A model generated the notes under the pieces. It was given only the letters and a program-made list of their open reading frames with translations, did no database searches and had not been told where the DNA came from. Position numbers and translations under genes: made by a program. A DNA stretch of 14,929 bases, from assembly GCA_902765885.1 (NCBI GenBank), contig CACXBN010000260.1, positions 1 through 14,929 of the forward strand, read 5' to 3'. Source of the DNA: an uncultured Ruminococcus sp. (GTDB taxonomy: Bacteria > Bacillota > Clostridia > Oscillospirales > CAG-272). Of this stretch, positions 14,399-14,929 are shown piece after piece; position 1 is the first letter of the stretch, and every line of letters begins with the position of its first letter.

Positions 14399-14929
14399 TT
14401 ATAGTTCATCTATATATCTGCATGCAGCAATAGCCGCAGTAGCACCATCGGAGCAGGCTGTCGTTACCTGTCTTATCGTTTTGCTTCTGCAGTCACCGGC
14501 AACGAACAAACCCGGGGTTTTTGTTGTGCAGCTTTCATCGGATTCAAAATAGCCCCAGTTGTTAAGGAGTGCATATTCTTTATATATGTCATTCTCGGGA
14601 ATCAGTCCGATGGCGACGAAAAGTCCGCTGCAGTTTATATCCTTATCTGATCCTTCAGAATCAGTTATCGTGACACCTGAAAAGACGCCGTCAGCTGTCC
14701 GTAATTTTTTGATTTTGACGCCCGTTATACATTCGACATTGTTTTTCTTTGCCAGAACATCCTGGAGTTTCTTTTCTCCGGTTAGATAGTCAAGATCCTG
14801 AAGGATTGTGACCTTGGAACTTTTCTCGGAGAGAAGAACGGCTTCCTGAAGAGCTGAATTACCGCCGCCTGCGACGCAGACTTCTTTTCCTTTATAAAAA
14901 TCCCCATCGCAGATTGCACAAAAAGATAT
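14399..14929 (-). CDS. Thioredoxin reductase-like flavoprotein (partial, C-terminal part)
   Basis: The 176 C-terminal residues of an FAD-dependent oxidoreductase of the TrxB family; the N-terminal FAD half lies beyond the window. It opens with the redox motif ISFCAICDGDFYKG, the CxxC that reduces thioredoxin, then a dinucleotide loop GGGNSALQEA. The C-terminal FAD segment is clear: TPGLFVAGDCRSKTIRQVTTACSDGATAA, followed by the stop codon at 14399-14401. The position where NADPH-dependent TrxB carries HRRxxFR reads instead TILQDLDYLTGEKK, so NADPH specificity is doubtful; NADH or another electron donor is possible. A general NAD(P)/FAD oxidoreductase or an AhpF-like reductase is less likely. 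Confidence 0.88.
   Translation of the reverse strand: MSFCAICDGDFYKGKEVCVAGGGNSALQEAVLLSEKSSKVTILQDLDYLTGEKKLQDVLAKKNNVECITGVKIKKLRTADGVFSGVTITDSEGSDKDINCSGLFVAIGLIPENDIYKEYALLNNWGYFESDESCTTKTPGLFVAGDCRSKTIRQVTTACSDGATAAIAACRYIDEL

Noticed and set aside
1..14929. Mobile element, prophage, CRISPR array or defence island
   Set aside because: No transposase, integrase, terminal inverted repeats, spacer-repeat pattern or defence-type proteins; all genes look like chromosomal housekeeping or accessory metabolism.

Overview
The window looks like the chromosome of an anaerobic Bacillota bacterium of class Clostridia (Lachnospiraceae, Oscillospiraceae or a related gut-type lineage; I cannot place it more exactly). 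This rests on strong AGGAGG-type ribosome binding sites, low-to-moderate GC, an RqcH of the Bacillota type, an EF-G paralog of the clostridial kind, a one-CxxC thioredoxin reductase-like flavoprotein and a Firmicutes-style zinc-binding lipoprotein. No phage, IS, CRISPR, rRNA or tRNA was seen. Genes are dense; no gene-free stretch exceeds about 225 bases.

Layout. (1) Positions 1-743, minus: N-terminal part of Lon protease, running out of the window. (2) Positions 965-5917, plus: five closely spaced genes that look like one transcription unit: an HD-domain phosphohydrolase, a GNAT acetyltransferase with an unrecognised N-terminal half, the ribosome quality control factor RqcH, a TIM-barrel sugar isomerase/epimerase, and a divergent GpsA-like dehydrogenase. 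A bidirectional terminator at 5948-5984 closes it. (3) Positions 5989-8963, minus: a zinc uptake operon in the order Fur/Zur regulator, ZnuA lipoprotein, ZnuC ATPase, ZnuB permease, with overlapping or nearly touching genes. Its promoter (TTGACT, 17 bp, TATAAT) has an inverted repeat lying on the -35 box. (4) Positions 9102-9446, plus: a MIF/tautomerase homolog transcribed divergently from the zinc operon. (5) Positions 9604-11670, plus: an EF-G paralog with an altered G1 motif and Phe in place of the catalytic switch II His, behind a strong promoter and a leader that can fold. A second bidirectional terminator follows. (6) Positions 11727-14235, minus: two tandem exported endonuclease/exonuclease/phosphatase (EEP) proteins that share an unrecognised C-terminal domain, driven by a promoter with perfect consensus hexamers and a tandemly duplicated Shine-Dalgarno region. 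(7) Positions 14399-14929, minus: C-terminal part of a thioredoxin reductase-like flavoprotein without the usual NADPH 2'-phosphate motif.

How the genes work together. The zinc block is a self-contained sensor and importer, and the long His/Cys-rich tail on its ATPase suggests an extra metal-sensing or buffering step. Lon, RqcH and the EF-G paralog all concern protein synthesis or protein quality, but they lie in separate transcription units. The isomerase and GpsA-like pair probably forms a two-step sugar or polyol conversion of unknown substrate. The most promising items for new biology are the paired exported EEP proteins with their shared C-terminal domain, the EF-G paralog predicted to be poor at GTP hydrolysis, and the isomerase/dehydrogenase pair.
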